Source: an uncultured Collinsella sp. (lineage in GTDB: Bacteria > Actinomycetota > Coriobacteriia > Coriobacteriales > Coriobacteriaceae). From it: 21,110 nt of DNA. The position numbers and the translations under genes are program-made. The notes below the pieces were generated by a model, which saw only the letters and a list, made by a program, of their open reading frames with translations, had not been told where the DNA came from and made no database searches. The DNA is taken from contig CABRIB010000026.1 in assembly GCA_902470915.1 (NCBI GenBank), forward strand, positions 1 to 21,110. The letters are read 5' to 3'. This document shows, piece by piece, positions 1-7,778 of the stretch. How positions within the stretch are numbered: the first letter of the stretch is position 1; every line of letters starts with the position of its first letter.

Positions 1-44
1 ATAGGAGTCCGTCTCGTGGGCTCGGAGATGTGTATAAGAGACAG
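1..44 (+). other. Illumina Nextera i7 adapter remnant (not genomic)
   Basis: Bases 26-44 are the 19-bp Tn5 mosaic end used in Nextera libraries, AGATGTGTATAAGAGACAG. Bases 11-25 are the Nextera read-2 arm, GTCTCGTGGGCTCGG. Bases 3-10 (AGGAGTCC) match, from memory, the i7 index N705 as it appears in the adapter, and bases 1-2 would be the last two bases of the P7 arm. This is library adapter left on the contig, so genomic sequence starts at 45. The adapter encodes the artefactual peptides MCIRDS and MYKRQ at the N-termini of open frames starting here. Confidence 0.97.
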
Positions 45-368
45 CCCAATACCCGCGATATGTCCGGCGCCGACGTCGCTGCCGGTCTTGAGGGCCCTGA
101 CGGCATGCCCGGTACCGGTGGTCCCGGCTACTGCATCAAGGGCGAGTTTGCCACCAATCCGCGCAACAGCCATGTCGATGGTGCCCTTGCCATGGCACGC
201 TCCATGGACCCCGATTCCGCGGGTTCGCAGTTCTACTTCTGCCTGGGTGCCCAGCATAACCTCGATTCCGGTTACACCGTCTTTGGTACCACGGTCGAGG
301 GTCTCGATGTGATTTCGCAGCTGCGTGCCGGCGACGAGATCGTCCATGTCGAGATCGTTCACGAGTAA
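45..368 (+). CDS. Peptidyl-prolyl cis-trans isomerase, cyclophilin type (5' partial)
   Basis: Cyclophilins catalyse cis-trans isomerisation of proline peptide bonds and assist protein folding. The visible 107 residues cover the C-terminal two thirds of the fold. They include GTGGPGYCIKGEF, the active-site core MARSMDPDSAGSQFYF (matching the family pattern MAR..dP.SagSQFF), and the closing SGYTVFGTTVEGLDVI strand region. The N-terminal part, including the usual FHR and MIQGGDP motifs, is missing because the contig begins here. The first genomic codons (PNTRD) probably continue directly from a GGDP motif. About 20 residues between there and GTGGPGY exceed the shortest family members. No signal peptide can be judged. 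The frame can be opened upstream to an ATG at 30, but that ATG is adapter. A TPR gene follows after 11 bases, suggesting co-transcription. Confidence 0.93.
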   Translation, partial: PNTRDMSGADVAAGLEGPDGMPGTGGPGYCIKGEFATNPRNSHVDGALAMARSMDPDSAGSQFYFCLGAQHNLDSGYTVFGTTVEGLDVISQLRAGDEIVHVEIVHE

Positions 369-379
369 AGGGGACTTCC

Positions 380-1684
380 TTGAATAGCCAGCTGATCCAA
401 CAGGGCCGCGCCGCTTACCGCGCGGGTGATTTTTCCGCTGCAGCCCAGATGCTTGGGGCGGCAAAAACTCCCGATGAGATTATGGGCGAGGCCGATCACC
501 TTCGTGGCAACGCCTTGATGCACCTGGGCATGTATGCCGAGGCCGCCGAGGCCTACGCCGCTGCCCTCAATGACGGCACCTACGGCAAGCGCGGCGCGCT
601 GCTCACCAACCGCGGCAAGGCACTCGCCGCCGTGGGCGACTACACGACGGCCGCCCAGGCGTTCTCTGCTGCTACGCAGGATGCTTCCTATGCCACGCCG
701 TTCAAGGCCTATCTGGGCCTGGGTAACGCGCTGTTCCAGTCGGGCGACTATGCCAACGCGGGTACTGCCTTCCGTCAGGCTGCCATCGACGGCGCCAATC
801 CGGCTCCTGCCGCCGCACTGGGCGAGCTTGGTCGTTGCTTCATTAAGCTCGGCCGTCCGGCGGATGCCGTGGAGACCTACCGCACGGCTATCGACTTTGC
901 CGGCCCCCGCGACGACACGCGTGCGCTCAACGCCGGCATGGGTCAGGCGCTTTCTGCCGCCGGCCGTCCCTCCGACGCACTCGACGCCTTTAACGCCGCT
1001 ACTGCCGATGGCATCTACCAGCTCACTTCCGAGCAGGCCGATGAGCTTGCCCGCGTGCATGATTCGCTTGCCGCGCTGTCTGCCCAGACGGCTATGGCCA
1101 CGGCTCCGGCGCCCGCGATGGACGCTCCTGCCGTCGATCCGCTCGATCCTACGGGCGCGACCGGTCAGTTTATGCCCGATCCCTCGGACACCGGCTTCTT
1201 TACGCTGTCCGAGTCCGAGATGGTCCAGCAGGACCGTCAGGATCGTAAGCAGGCCAAGGTCCGTCGTCGCCATCGCCACACGGGTCTCAAAGTCTTCATC
1301 GTGCTGCTTCTGCTCATTTTGATTGCTGCGGGCGGTCTGGGCTTTGCCTACACGCGCGGCTTTGGCTTCCCCTCGCAGGAGTCGGTTATCACCGATCTGT
1401 TCCAGGCTGCCGGCGACGGTGACACCGCAAAGGCCGAGTCTTGCCTGGCCTCGAGCCTGTCCGAGGACGCCAAGTCGATGATCATCTCCTCGATTCCGCA
1501 GGGCGCCACCGTGTCCGTCGAGGGCATGGATCAGTCCATGACCGAGACGACCGCTAAGGTGAAGGCATCGCTGTCCAAGGGCGGCGAGCAGGAGTACACC
1601 GTCAAATTCGTGCGCTCCGACAATCATATCGGCTGGGCCGTTTCCTCGCTCGATATGGATTTCTCGGCTGCTGACAACCAGTAG
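380..1684 (+). CDS. TPR-repeat protein with single membrane anchor and extracytoplasmic C-terminal domain
   Basis: The 434-residue product is unnamed. Residues 1-235 form a run of tetratricopeptide-like helical hairpins: AYRAGDFSAAAQML, MHLGMYAEAAEAY, AAVGDYTTAAQAF, FQSGDYANAGTAF, IKLGRPADAVETY and LSAAGRPSDALDAF. Such repeats usually mediate protein-protein contacts. A Pro/Ala/Asp-rich linker (about 238-290) and a basic patch (KVRRRHRH, ending near 300) precede one hydrophobic segment at about 303-324. The basic patch on its N-terminal side implies that the TPR part is cytoplasmic and the C-terminus is outside. Residues 335-430 resemble the small NTF2/DUF4878-like domains of actinobacterial surface proteins, which is a weak structural guess. 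The TTG start at 380 follows an AAAGGGG Shine-Dalgarno sequence. The gene sits between a cyclophilin and mreB. A role in cell-envelope scaffolding is possible but not shown by the sequence. Confidence 0.85.
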   Translation: MNSQLIQQGRAAYRAGDFSAAAQMLGAAKTPDEIMGEADHLRGNALMHLGMYAEAAEAYAAALNDGTYGKRGALLTNRGKALAAVGDYTTAAQAFSAATQDASYATPFKAYLGLGNALFQSGDYANAGTAFRQAAIDGANPAPAAALGELGRCFIKLGRPADAVETYRTAIDFAGPRDDTRALNAGMGQALSAAGRPSDALDAFNAATADGIYQLTSEQADELARVHDSLAALSAQTAMATAPAPAMDAPAVDPLDPTGATGQFMPDPSDTGFFTLSESEMVQQDRQDRKQAKVRRRHRHTGLKVFIVLLLLILIAAGGLGFAYTRGFGFPSQESVITDLFQAAGDGDTAKAESCLASSLSEDAKSMIISSIPQGATVSVEGMDQSMTETTAKVKASLSKGGEQEYTVKFVRSDNHIGWAVSSLDMDFSAADNQ

Positions 1685-1706
1685 TGACCTTATGGGATTT
1701 AGCTTT

Positions 1707-1739
1707 GCCCGGCGCTTCACCGCAAGTGAGGTGCCGGGC
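1707..1739 (+). terminator. Strong hairpin after the TPR gene, terminator-like but without a U-tract
   Basis: Bases 1707-1720 pair with 1726-1739 through 14 consecutive positions (two of them G-U) around the 5-base loop CGCAA. The outer stem is GCCCGGC/GCCGGGC. No run of T follows, only TTGCGC, so it may terminate weakly, depend on Rho, or act as a stabilising 3' hairpin. It lies 22 bases after the TPR stop and about 60 bases before mreB, the natural boundary between two transcription units. No convincing promoter was found between the hairpin and mreB. Confidence 0.55.
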
Positions 1740-1799
1740 TTGCGCTAGTATCATGAGCTAGTAGTTTTCCAGCAATCATCCAACACATCAGGAGTTGCG

Positions 1800-2843
1800 T
1801 TGTTTTCTTTGATGGATATGTTCTTCGGTAGCTATGCGGGCGATCTTGCCATCGACCTCGGCACCGCAAATACGCTTGTCTCCGTGCGCGGCAAGGGCAT
1901 CGTCATTCGCGAGCCCTCTGTTGTCGCCATCGATAAGAACGACGAGCGCATCCTGGCGGTCGGTATCGAGGCAAAGCGCATGCTCGGCCGTACGCCCGGC
2001 AACATCGTGGCCGTTCGTCCCCTGAAGGACGGCGTCATCGCCGACTTCGATGTTACCGAGGCTATGCTTCGCTATTTTATCGACAAGGCGTCCGAGAAGC
2101 GCTATCCGTGGACCCCGCGTCCGCGCGTTGTCGTCTGCGTTCCCTCCGGCGTCACGTCGGTCGAGAAGCGTGCTGTCTTTGAGGCCACGATCCAGGCTGG
2201 CGCTCGCCAGGCCTACCTGATCGAGGAGCCCATGGCTGCCGCTATCGGCGCCGATCTGCCCGTCGAGGAACCCACCGGCTCCATGGTCATCGACATCGGT
2301 GGCGGTACCACCGAGGTTGCCGTTATCGCTATGGGTGGCATCGTCGTCTCGCAGTCCATCCGTATTGCCGGCGACGAGTTCGATCAGGCCATCCTCACGC
2401 ACGTTCGTGATGCCTACAACTTGGCCATCGGCGAGCGTACGGCAGAGGACATCAAGATCAAGGTCGGTTCCGCCGTGCCGCTCAAGGACGAGCTCGACGT
2501 CGAGGTCAACGGCCGCGACGTGATCACCGGTCTGCCCAAGACCGTGCGCATCGAGAGCGAGGAGATTCGTCGCGCGCTCAACAAGCCGCTCGACGAGATG
2601 GCCAAGGCCGTCAAGGACGCACTCGACGCTACGCCTCCCGATCTTGCCTCGGACCTTATGTACTACGGCATTTTGCTGACTGGTGGCGGCGCGCTGCTGC
2701 GCGGTCTCGACGTGCGCCTGCGCGATGAGACCGGTGTTTCGGTCAACGTCAGCCCCACGGCGCTCGATAACGTCGTTAACGGCTGTGCCCGCGTGCTCGA
2801 GGCCAATGCGTTTGATGGCGGCTTCGTCCAGACCAATGCTTAA
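1800..2843 (+). CDS. mreB: Rod shape-determining protein MreB (bacterial actin homologue)
   Basis: MreB forms ATP-dependent filaments under the inner membrane and positions the cell-elongation machinery. The 347-residue product has the expected length and all actin-fold landmarks: phosphate-1 loop DLGTANT near residue 20, EPMAAAIGA in the middle, phosphate-2 VIDIGGGTTEVAV, and the adenosine motif LLTGGGALLRGL near the C-terminus. The N-terminus MFSLMDMFFG is hydrophobic, fitting the amphipathic membrane-binding helix of many MreBs. The start is TTG at 1800, five bases after AGGAG (1790-1794). Two in-frame ATGs follow within the first seven codons but lack a better ribosome-binding site. mreC follows after 21 bases. 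This is the canonical mreBCD order and begins the elongasome operon. Confidence 0.97.
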   Translation: MFSLMDMFFGSYAGDLAIDLGTANTLVSVRGKGIVIREPSVVAIDKNDERILAVGIEAKRMLGRTPGNIVAVRPLKDGVIADFDVTEAMLRYFIDKASEKRYPWTPRPRVVVCVPSGVTSVEKRAVFEATIQAGARQAYLIEEPMAAAIGADLPVEEPTGSMVIDIGGGTTEVAVIAMGGIVVSQSIRIAGDEFDQAILTHVRDAYNLAIGERTAEDIKIKVGSAVPLKDELDVEVNGRDVITGLPKTVRIESEEIRRALNKPLDEMAKAVKDALDATPPDLASDLMYYGILLTGGGALLRGLDVRLRDETGVSVNVSPTALDNVVNGCARVLEANAFDGGFVQTNA

Positions 2844-2864
2844 TTTCCAAAAGGTGGATTCCAT

Positions 2865-3863
2865 TTGGCACGATCTTCGGGTTTCTCCACAAATCTGAAT
2901 ACCAAGCGACAATCAACGGGTATGCGCCCGTTGATTGTTTTCAGCCTGATTTCGGTGTTGCTGCTCACGTTTTACATCCGCGAGGGCGAGGCAGGGCCGA
3001 TTCATGCCGTGCGTTCGGGCGTAACGACGATTACCTCTCCGGTGCGCTTTGTGGGCTCGGCTGTGGCGGCTCCCTTCAATGCGATTGGCAACGTGTTCTC
3101 TAACCTTACGGCGTCGCAGGACACGCTCGACGAACTCAAGAAGCAAAACGAGGAACTGACCTCTAAGGTTGCTGAGCTCTCCGAGGCTCAAAAGACCGCT
3201 GAGCGTCTGGAGGGGCTGGTCGGCCTGCAGTCGACCTACAACCTTAAATCGACCGCAGCTCGTATTGTCGGTGCCTCCGGCGATGCCTGGACCTCGACCG
3301 TTACCATCGACAAGGGCTCTGCCGACGGCCTTACCATCAACATGCCCGTGACGAGTTCTGCCGGTGTTATCGGCCAGATTATCGAGGTATCGGCCAAAAC
3401 GTCGACCGTGCGCCTGATTGGCGACGAGAACTCGGGCGTGTCCGCTATGGTGCAGGACACGCGCGCTCAGGGCATGCTGCAGGGTCAGGCTGACGGCACG
3501 CTGCGTCTTGAGTACGTGAGCGTCGACTCCGACGTTAAAGTCGGCGACATCATCGTGACCTCGGGCATCGGTGGTGTGTTCCCCAAGGGCCTTCCGCTTG
3601 GCACCGTCTCGTCGGTTGAGAAATCGGCAAACGACGTGTACTACACCATTGTGGTGCGCGCTCAGACAACGGCCGAGAACAACGAGGAAGTGCTGGTCAT
3701 TACCTCGCTGACCGATGAACAGTCGGCCTCGGATGAGGACGTGAGCACGGCCAACAGCACGCCGCAGGGAACGTCGCGCGATGCTGCAACTAAGACGAAG
3801 GACGAGAGCTCGGATGACAGTTCCGACGCGTCCGAGACGACCGATTCCGGCTCGAGCGAATAG
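2865..3863 (+). CDS. mreC: Rod shape-determining protein MreC
   Basis: MreC is the bitopic membrane protein that links MreB to PBP2 and RodA on the outer face of the membrane. The 332-residue product shows a short basic N-terminus, one membrane helix (about 21-38), a coiled coil (about 84-118, DTLDELKKQNEELTSKVAEL) and the two-lobed beta domain (about 125-275, with GASGDAWTSTVTIDKGSADGL and VTSGIGGVFPKGLPLG). The last 50 residues form an unstructured Ser/Asp/Glu/Thr-rich tail that most MreCs lack. The TTG start at 2865 has AAAAGGTGG upstream. An in-frame ATG at 2922 (residue 20) would remove only the basic leader and lies in the loop of a strong hairpin (2909-2938). mreD follows immediately. 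Confidence 0.95.
   Translation: MARSSGFSTNLNTKRQSTGMRPLIVFSLISVLLLTFYIREGEAGPIHAVRSGVTTITSPVRFVGSAVAAPFNAIGNVFSNLTASQDTLDELKKQNEELTSKVAELSEAQKTAERLEGLVGLQSTYNLKSTAARIVGASGDAWTSTVTIDKGSADGLTINMPVTSSAGVIGQIIEVSAKTSTVRLIGDENSGVSAMVQDTRAQGMLQGQADGTLRLEYVSVDSDVKVGDIIVTSGIGGVFPKGLPLGTVSSVEKSANDVYYTIVVRAQTTAENNEEVLVITSLTDEQSASDEDVSTANSTPQGTSRDAATKTKDESSDDSSDASETTDSGSSE
2909..2938 (+). promoter_or_regulatory. Perfect 12-bp hairpin inside the start of mreC
   Basis: Bases 2909-2920 (ACAATCAACGGG) are the exact reverse complement of 2927-2938, with the six-base loop TATGCG. The loop contains the in-frame ATG of mreC codon 20. T residues run on to 2941, giving a short T4 tract that overlaps the end of the stem. 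The structure resembles an intragenic attenuator or a translation-control hairpin between mreB and the downstream operon. Its function is inferred only from the shape. Confidence 0.5.
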
Positions 3864-3874
3864 GGGGCATGTCC

Positions 3875-4441
3875 ATGGATCTACACGAGCAGGGGATGAG
3901 CTCCCGCACGTTTGTGATTGCCGCAATTGTATGCGTGCTGCTGCAGGCAGGCCTGGCACCGCAGATCTCCATTGCGGGCGGTCGCGTCAACTTCATGATT
4001 ATCTTGGTGTGCCTAAGCGTGTTCTCGGGCGACCCGACCCGTGCCGTCGTGTGCGGTTTTTGCAGCGGCTTGTTTTATGACCTGTCCGCTGCCGTGCCGG
4101 TGGGCGTTATGTCGCTCCTGCTGACCGTGGGTTCTTTTGCCCTGGTGCACAGCGCCGTCGGTCAGACGGGCGGTACCCCGAGTGCGCGCGGCGTCACTGT
4201 GGGCGCCTTCGCGCTCGTCATTAATGTGATCTACAGCATCGTCTTGCTGTTTATGGGTTTGGAGACGAGCTTTGTTGTGGCGATCTTCGGCCATGCGCTG
4301 CCGTCCTCGATCCTGACGGGTCTGGTTGCCATTCCGTTTTTGATGTCCGGCGTCGTGCCGCAGTCCGGCTATGGATTCTCCGCGCGTGGCGGACGCCAGA
4401 CGGGTATGCGCTTTAAGCCCAAGACCCGCAAGCTCAAATAG
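3875..4441 (+). CDS. mreD: Rod shape-determining membrane protein MreD
   Basis: MreD is a polytopic membrane partner of MreC in the elongation complex. The product is strongly hydrophobic with about five membrane segments, followed by a basic cytoplasmic tail ending KPKTRKLK. The family-typical stretch GDPTRAVVCGFCSGLFYDL lies after the second segment. Two in-frame ATGs are available. The one at 3869 is only two bases from the AGGGGG Shine-Dalgarno sequence (3862-3867), whereas the one at 3875 is at a normal seven-base distance. I therefore place the start at 3875 (188 residues); the longer version adds two residues. mreC ends 11 bases upstream and mrdA begins 13 bases downstream. Confidence 0.88.
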   Translation: MDLHEQGMSSRTFVIAAIVCVLLQAGLAPQISIAGGRVNFMIILVCLSVFSGDPTRAVVCGFCSGLFYDLSAAVPVGVMSLLLTVGSFALVHSAVGQTGGTPSARGVTVGAFALVINVIYSIVLLFMGLETSFVVAIFGHALPSSILTGLVAIPFLMSGVVPQSGYGFSARGGRQTGMRFKPKTRKLK

Positions 4442-4454
4442 GGGAGGCCCATAG

Positions 4455-6524
4455 ATGTCTTCCCAGTTGACGGTTATTATCGCCGGTATCGTGCTGGTTG
4501 TGGCCATCGTGGTCGCGCTGGTCATCATGCGTCGTGGCGATTCCCGATTTACCTACGATACGCAGCATGGAACGGCCCCGCGCGCCACCGAGGGCGAGGG
4601 CAATACCGCGGCGACCGCCTTTAAGGGCCGCTTTTCCATCCTCACCACGGGTGTGGGCGCGATGTTTGCGGCACTTGCCGTCAAGCTGTGGGGCATGCAG
4701 ATGGTCTCGTCGGACTATTACGAGAAGCAGGCTAATAGTAATCAGACTCGCACCGTTACCACACCCGCTGTGCGCGGTCGCATCCTTGACCGCAATGGCG
4801 TGGCGCTTGTCCAGAACCGTCCCTCACTTGCTGTCGTGGCCTACCGCGACCTTGCGGAGGATGAGGTTCTGGTTCGCCATCTTGCCAACGTGCTTGGAAT
4901 GCCTTACGTGGCGGTCCTTCGCAATATTCAGGACAATACAGAGGGCGCTCAGAGCCTGCATACAATCGCGACGGACGTCCGTCGCTCCACGGTTGCCTAT
5001 ATTCAGGAGCATGCCGGCGAGTTCCCGGGCGTCAAGATTGCCGAGCGTACCGAGCGCCAGTATCCATATGGCGAGACGGCATGCCATATCTTGGGCTATA
5101 CCGGCACCATTACCTCCGAGCAGCTCGAGGCCCAGAATAAGAAAACCTCTGGCGATGATGATGCTTCTGCTGGCAAGATTACGTACCAGTCGGGCGATAT
5201 CGTGGGCCAGGCGGGCGTTGAGAGCTACTACGAAAACCTGCTGCAGGGTATTCGTGGCGAGCAGACCGTCAAGGTCGATGCCTCGGGCAATGTGACCGGT
5301 CAGGCCGGCGCCGTGCCCGCGAAGGCCGGCTCCGACATTAAGCTCACGCTCGACCTTAAGATCCAACAGGCCTGTGAGACGGCACTGGCGAGCGCTATCG
5401 AGCTTGCCAAGACCACTGGCTACAGCAATGCCGGTAACGGCGCTGTGGTGTGTCTCGATCCCATCAATGGCGAGATCCTGGGCATGGCGAGCGAGCCCAA
5501 GTTCGATCCGTCCGTCTTCATCGGCGGCGTCTCAAATGACGTGTGGACCGAGCTCAATGATGACAAAGGTTCGCACCCGCTGATCAACCGCGCCATTAGC
5601 GGACAGTACATGTCGGCCTCGACCATCAAGCCGCTCTCGGCACTGGCCGGTCTTGAGTTTGGAACCTACACTTCAACGCAGACAACCAACTGCACGGGCT
5701 ATTGGACGGGCCTGGGCAAGGCTTGGGGCAAGCGCTGCTGGCTGACTTCTGGCCACGGCACCATGACGCTGCAGTCGGGTATCGCCAACTCGTGCGACCC
5801 CGTCTTCTACGACATGGGCAAGGCGTTCTTCTATGACGAGCAACATCCCGAGGGCCTGCAGGAGGTCTTTCGTCGCTGGGGCCTAGGCAAGACCTGCGGC
5901 ATTGATCTGCCGAGTGAGGGCGCGGGCCGTATTCCCGATGCTGAGTGGAAAGAGTCGTACTTTACCGACGCCTCTGCCGAGGACCGCAAGTGGAATGCCG
6001 GCGATATGACCAACATTGCCATCGGCCAGGGCGACATTCTGGTGACGCCCCTGCAGATGGCGTGCGCCTATATGGGTCTTGCCAACGGCGGCAAACAGTA
6101 CGTGCCTCACGTGTTTTTGTCTGCCGTGTCGCGCGATGGCGACGGCGATGCCTATAAGTACAACGGCAAGGGCAAGAAGAAGCGCCTGGAGGCCAAGATC
6201 AACAGCGATTCGGATTTGGCTCTTGTTCGCAACGGTATGCACGACGTGATTTACACGGCATCGACGTCCCTGGCGGCGCACTTTGGCACCCTGACGCCGC
6301 AGGTATACGGCAAGTCGGGCACGGGCGAGAAAAGTGGCGAGGACGAATACGCGTGGTTCTGCGCCTATGCGCCGGCCGATGACCCCAAGTATGTCATCGC
6401 TACTGTCCTGGAGCAGGGCGGCGGCGGCTCAGATACCGCGATGCATGTCGTGCGCGACGTGCTCGGCGTGATTTATGACGAGCCCGATACCTCTTCGGCC
6501 TCGGGCGATTCTTCGGTTCGATAG
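4455..6524 (+). CDS. mrdA: Penicillin-binding protein 2, elongasome transpeptidase
   Basis: PBP2 cross-links peptidoglycan during side-wall growth, working with RodA. All three catalytic motifs of the penicilloyl-serine transpeptidases are present in the 689-residue product: S389-T-I-K392 with the nucleophile serine, S446-C-D448, and K620-S-G-T623. The N-terminal dimerisation/pedestal region carries the typical RGRILDRNG segment (about 108-115), then ERQYPYGETACHILGY and GVESYYENLLQGIRG. Two hydrophobic segments precede it, about 5-25 and 61-79. Only the second matches the usual single anchor, so the first is an extra N-terminal membrane helix. The ATG at 4455 has a GGGAGG site upstream, which supports this long form. 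mreD lies 13 bases upstream and rodA 9 bases downstream. Confidence 0.96.
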   Translation: MSSQLTVIIAGIVLVVAIVVALVIMRRGDSRFTYDTQHGTAPRATEGEGNTAATAFKGRFSILTTGVGAMFAALAVKLWGMQMVSSDYYEKQANSNQTRTVTTPAVRGRILDRNGVALVQNRPSLAVVAYRDLAEDEVLVRHLANVLGMPYVAVLRNIQDNTEGAQSLHTIATDVRRSTVAYIQEHAGEFPGVKIAERTERQYPYGETACHILGYTGTITSEQLEAQNKKTSGDDDASAGKITYQSGDIVGQAGVESYYENLLQGIRGEQTVKVDASGNVTGQAGAVPAKAGSDIKLTLDLKIQQACETALASAIELAKTTGYSNAGNGAVVCLDPINGEILGMASEPKFDPSVFIGGVSNDVWTELNDDKGSHPLINRAISGQYMSASTIKPLSALAGLEFGTYTSTQTTNCTGYWTGLGKAWGKRCWLTSGHGTMTLQSGIANSCDPVFYDMGKAFFYDEQHPEGLQEVFRRWGLGKTCGIDLPSEGAGRIPDAEWKESYFTDASAEDRKWNAGDMTNIAIGQGDILVTPLQMACAYMGLANGGKQYVPHVFLSAVSRDGDGDAYKYNGKGKKKRLEAKINSDSDLALVRNGMHDVIYTASTSLAAHFGTLTPQVYGKSGTGEKSGEDEYAWFCAYAPADDPKYVIATVLEQGGGGSDTAMHVVRDVLGVIYDEPDTSSASGDSSVR

Positions 6525-6533
6525 GAGGTTGCG

Positions 6534-7760
6534 ATGGATTTTTCTCCGGCGGATCTGTTCCGTTCAACCAAGACCGGCTCTCGCAGCAGCCTGGACCGCG
6601 TCAACAAGCAACTTTCGGCCTCGCGCGGCACGTTTCGCCAAAAGGTGCATATCGGTGTGCTCGTGGCTACTGTGGCGCTCGTCGCCTACGGTGCCATCAT
6701 CATCTGGTCGGCTTCGCAGTTTAAGGCCGATGCCTCGTTCTCACGCCATCTGCTGGGAATCGGCATCGGGGCGGTGCTGGCGGTGTTGGTCTGGCGTACC
6801 GACTTGCGCGGTATTTCCAATTTCTCGACGGCGTTGCTCGTCATCGACCTGATCGTGATCTTCTCGCCCAAGATTCCGGGCCTGTCCTATACGGGCGGTC
6901 TGGGCATGACGGGCTGGATCAAGATTCCCGGTATCGGCTTGACATTCCAGCCGGTTGAGCTTGCCAAGCTCATCACCATCTTCTTTATTGCTACGCTTGG
7001 CTCGCAATATAACGGTCGCATCGATACCGTTCGCGACTACGTCAAGCTCTGCGGCATGCTGTCCATTCCGTTTTTGGCCGTCGTTGCCATGGGCGACCTG
7101 GGCTCGGGCCTGGTCGTGCTTGTTTCGGGCGCCATCGTCATCTGCATGAGCGGTGCACGCCGCGAATGGGTGCTGTCGACTCTGGCCCTGCTCGTGGGCT
7201 TGGTGGCCCTCGTTCTGGCGCTCGATTCGGTCTTTGATTCGTTGCTCGGCCACGATGTGCTCATCAAGCAGTATCAGATGAACCGTCTGACGGTCTTTAT
7301 CGACCCCGATAATGCCGATTCGGACGATGCCTACAACCTGCAGCAGTCGCTTATCGCCGTTGGCTCGGGCGGCTTCTTTGGTAAGGGTTTGGGCCATGCG
7401 ACGCAGTCGGCCGGCGGCTTTCTGCCTGAGTTCCACACCGACTTCGTCTTCGCCTTCCTGTCCGAGACCTTTGGTTTTTGCGGTTCTTTTTTGCTCCTGT
7501 GCCTCTACGTGCTGCTGATCTTTTCGACGATTCGCGTCGCCTTTAAGTGTGAGTCGCTGTTTTTGCGTCTTTCGTGTGTGGGCATCGTTGGCATGTGGGC
7601 GTTCCAGACCTTCGAAAACATCGGCATGTGCATCGGCGTGATGCCGATTACCGGTATTCCGCTCCCATTTATTAGCTTCGGTTCGTCTTCGATGATGATT
7701 CAGCTGCTGACGGTGGGTATCGTACAATCCATATGGCGGCATCGTTCGGGCGCCGCGTAA
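6534..7760 (+). CDS. rodA: RodA, SEDS-family peptidoglycan glycosyltransferase
   Basis: RodA polymerises lipid II into glycan strands during cell elongation and is the partner of PBP2. The 408-residue product is polytopic, with roughly ten membrane segments after a 35-residue basic cytoplasmic leader. SEDS signature stretches are present: FQPVELAKL, NLQQSLIAVGSGGFFGKGLG, LPEFHTDFVFAFLSETFGF and GIPLPFISFGSSSMM. FtsW is the alternative family member. The position next to mrdA and the mre genes, and the absence of division genes, favour RodA. The ATG at 6534 follows a perfect AGGAGG that overlaps the mrdA stop, indicating tight translational linkage. Confidence 0.94.
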   Translation: MDFSPADLFRSTKTGSRSSLDRVNKQLSASRGTFRQKVHIGVLVATVALVAYGAIIIWSASQFKADASFSRHLLGIGIGAVLAVLVWRTDLRGISNFSTALLVIDLIVIFSPKIPGLSYTGGLGMTGWIKIPGIGLTFQPVELAKLITIFFIATLGSQYNGRIDTVRDYVKLCGMLSIPFLAVVAMGDLGSGLVVLVSGAIVICMSGARREWVLSTLALLVGLVALVLALDSVFDSLLGHDVLIKQYQMNRLTVFIDPDNADSDDAYNLQQSLIAVGSGGFFGKGLGHATQSAGGFLPEFHTDFVFAFLSETFGFCGSFLLLCLYVLLIFSTIRVAFKCESLFLRLSCVGIVGMWAFQTFENIGMCIGVMPITGIPLPFISFGSSSMMIQLLTVGIVQSIWRHRSGAA

Positions 7761-7778
7761 CCGCTGGAGGGGTTTGCT

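Noticed and set aside
359..1720. Long open frame on the minus strand (453 codons) opposite the TPR gene
   Set aside because: It mirrors a well-supported gene and encodes low-complexity Arg/Gly/His-rich sequence with no family motifs. Such shadows arise from GC-rich codon bias.
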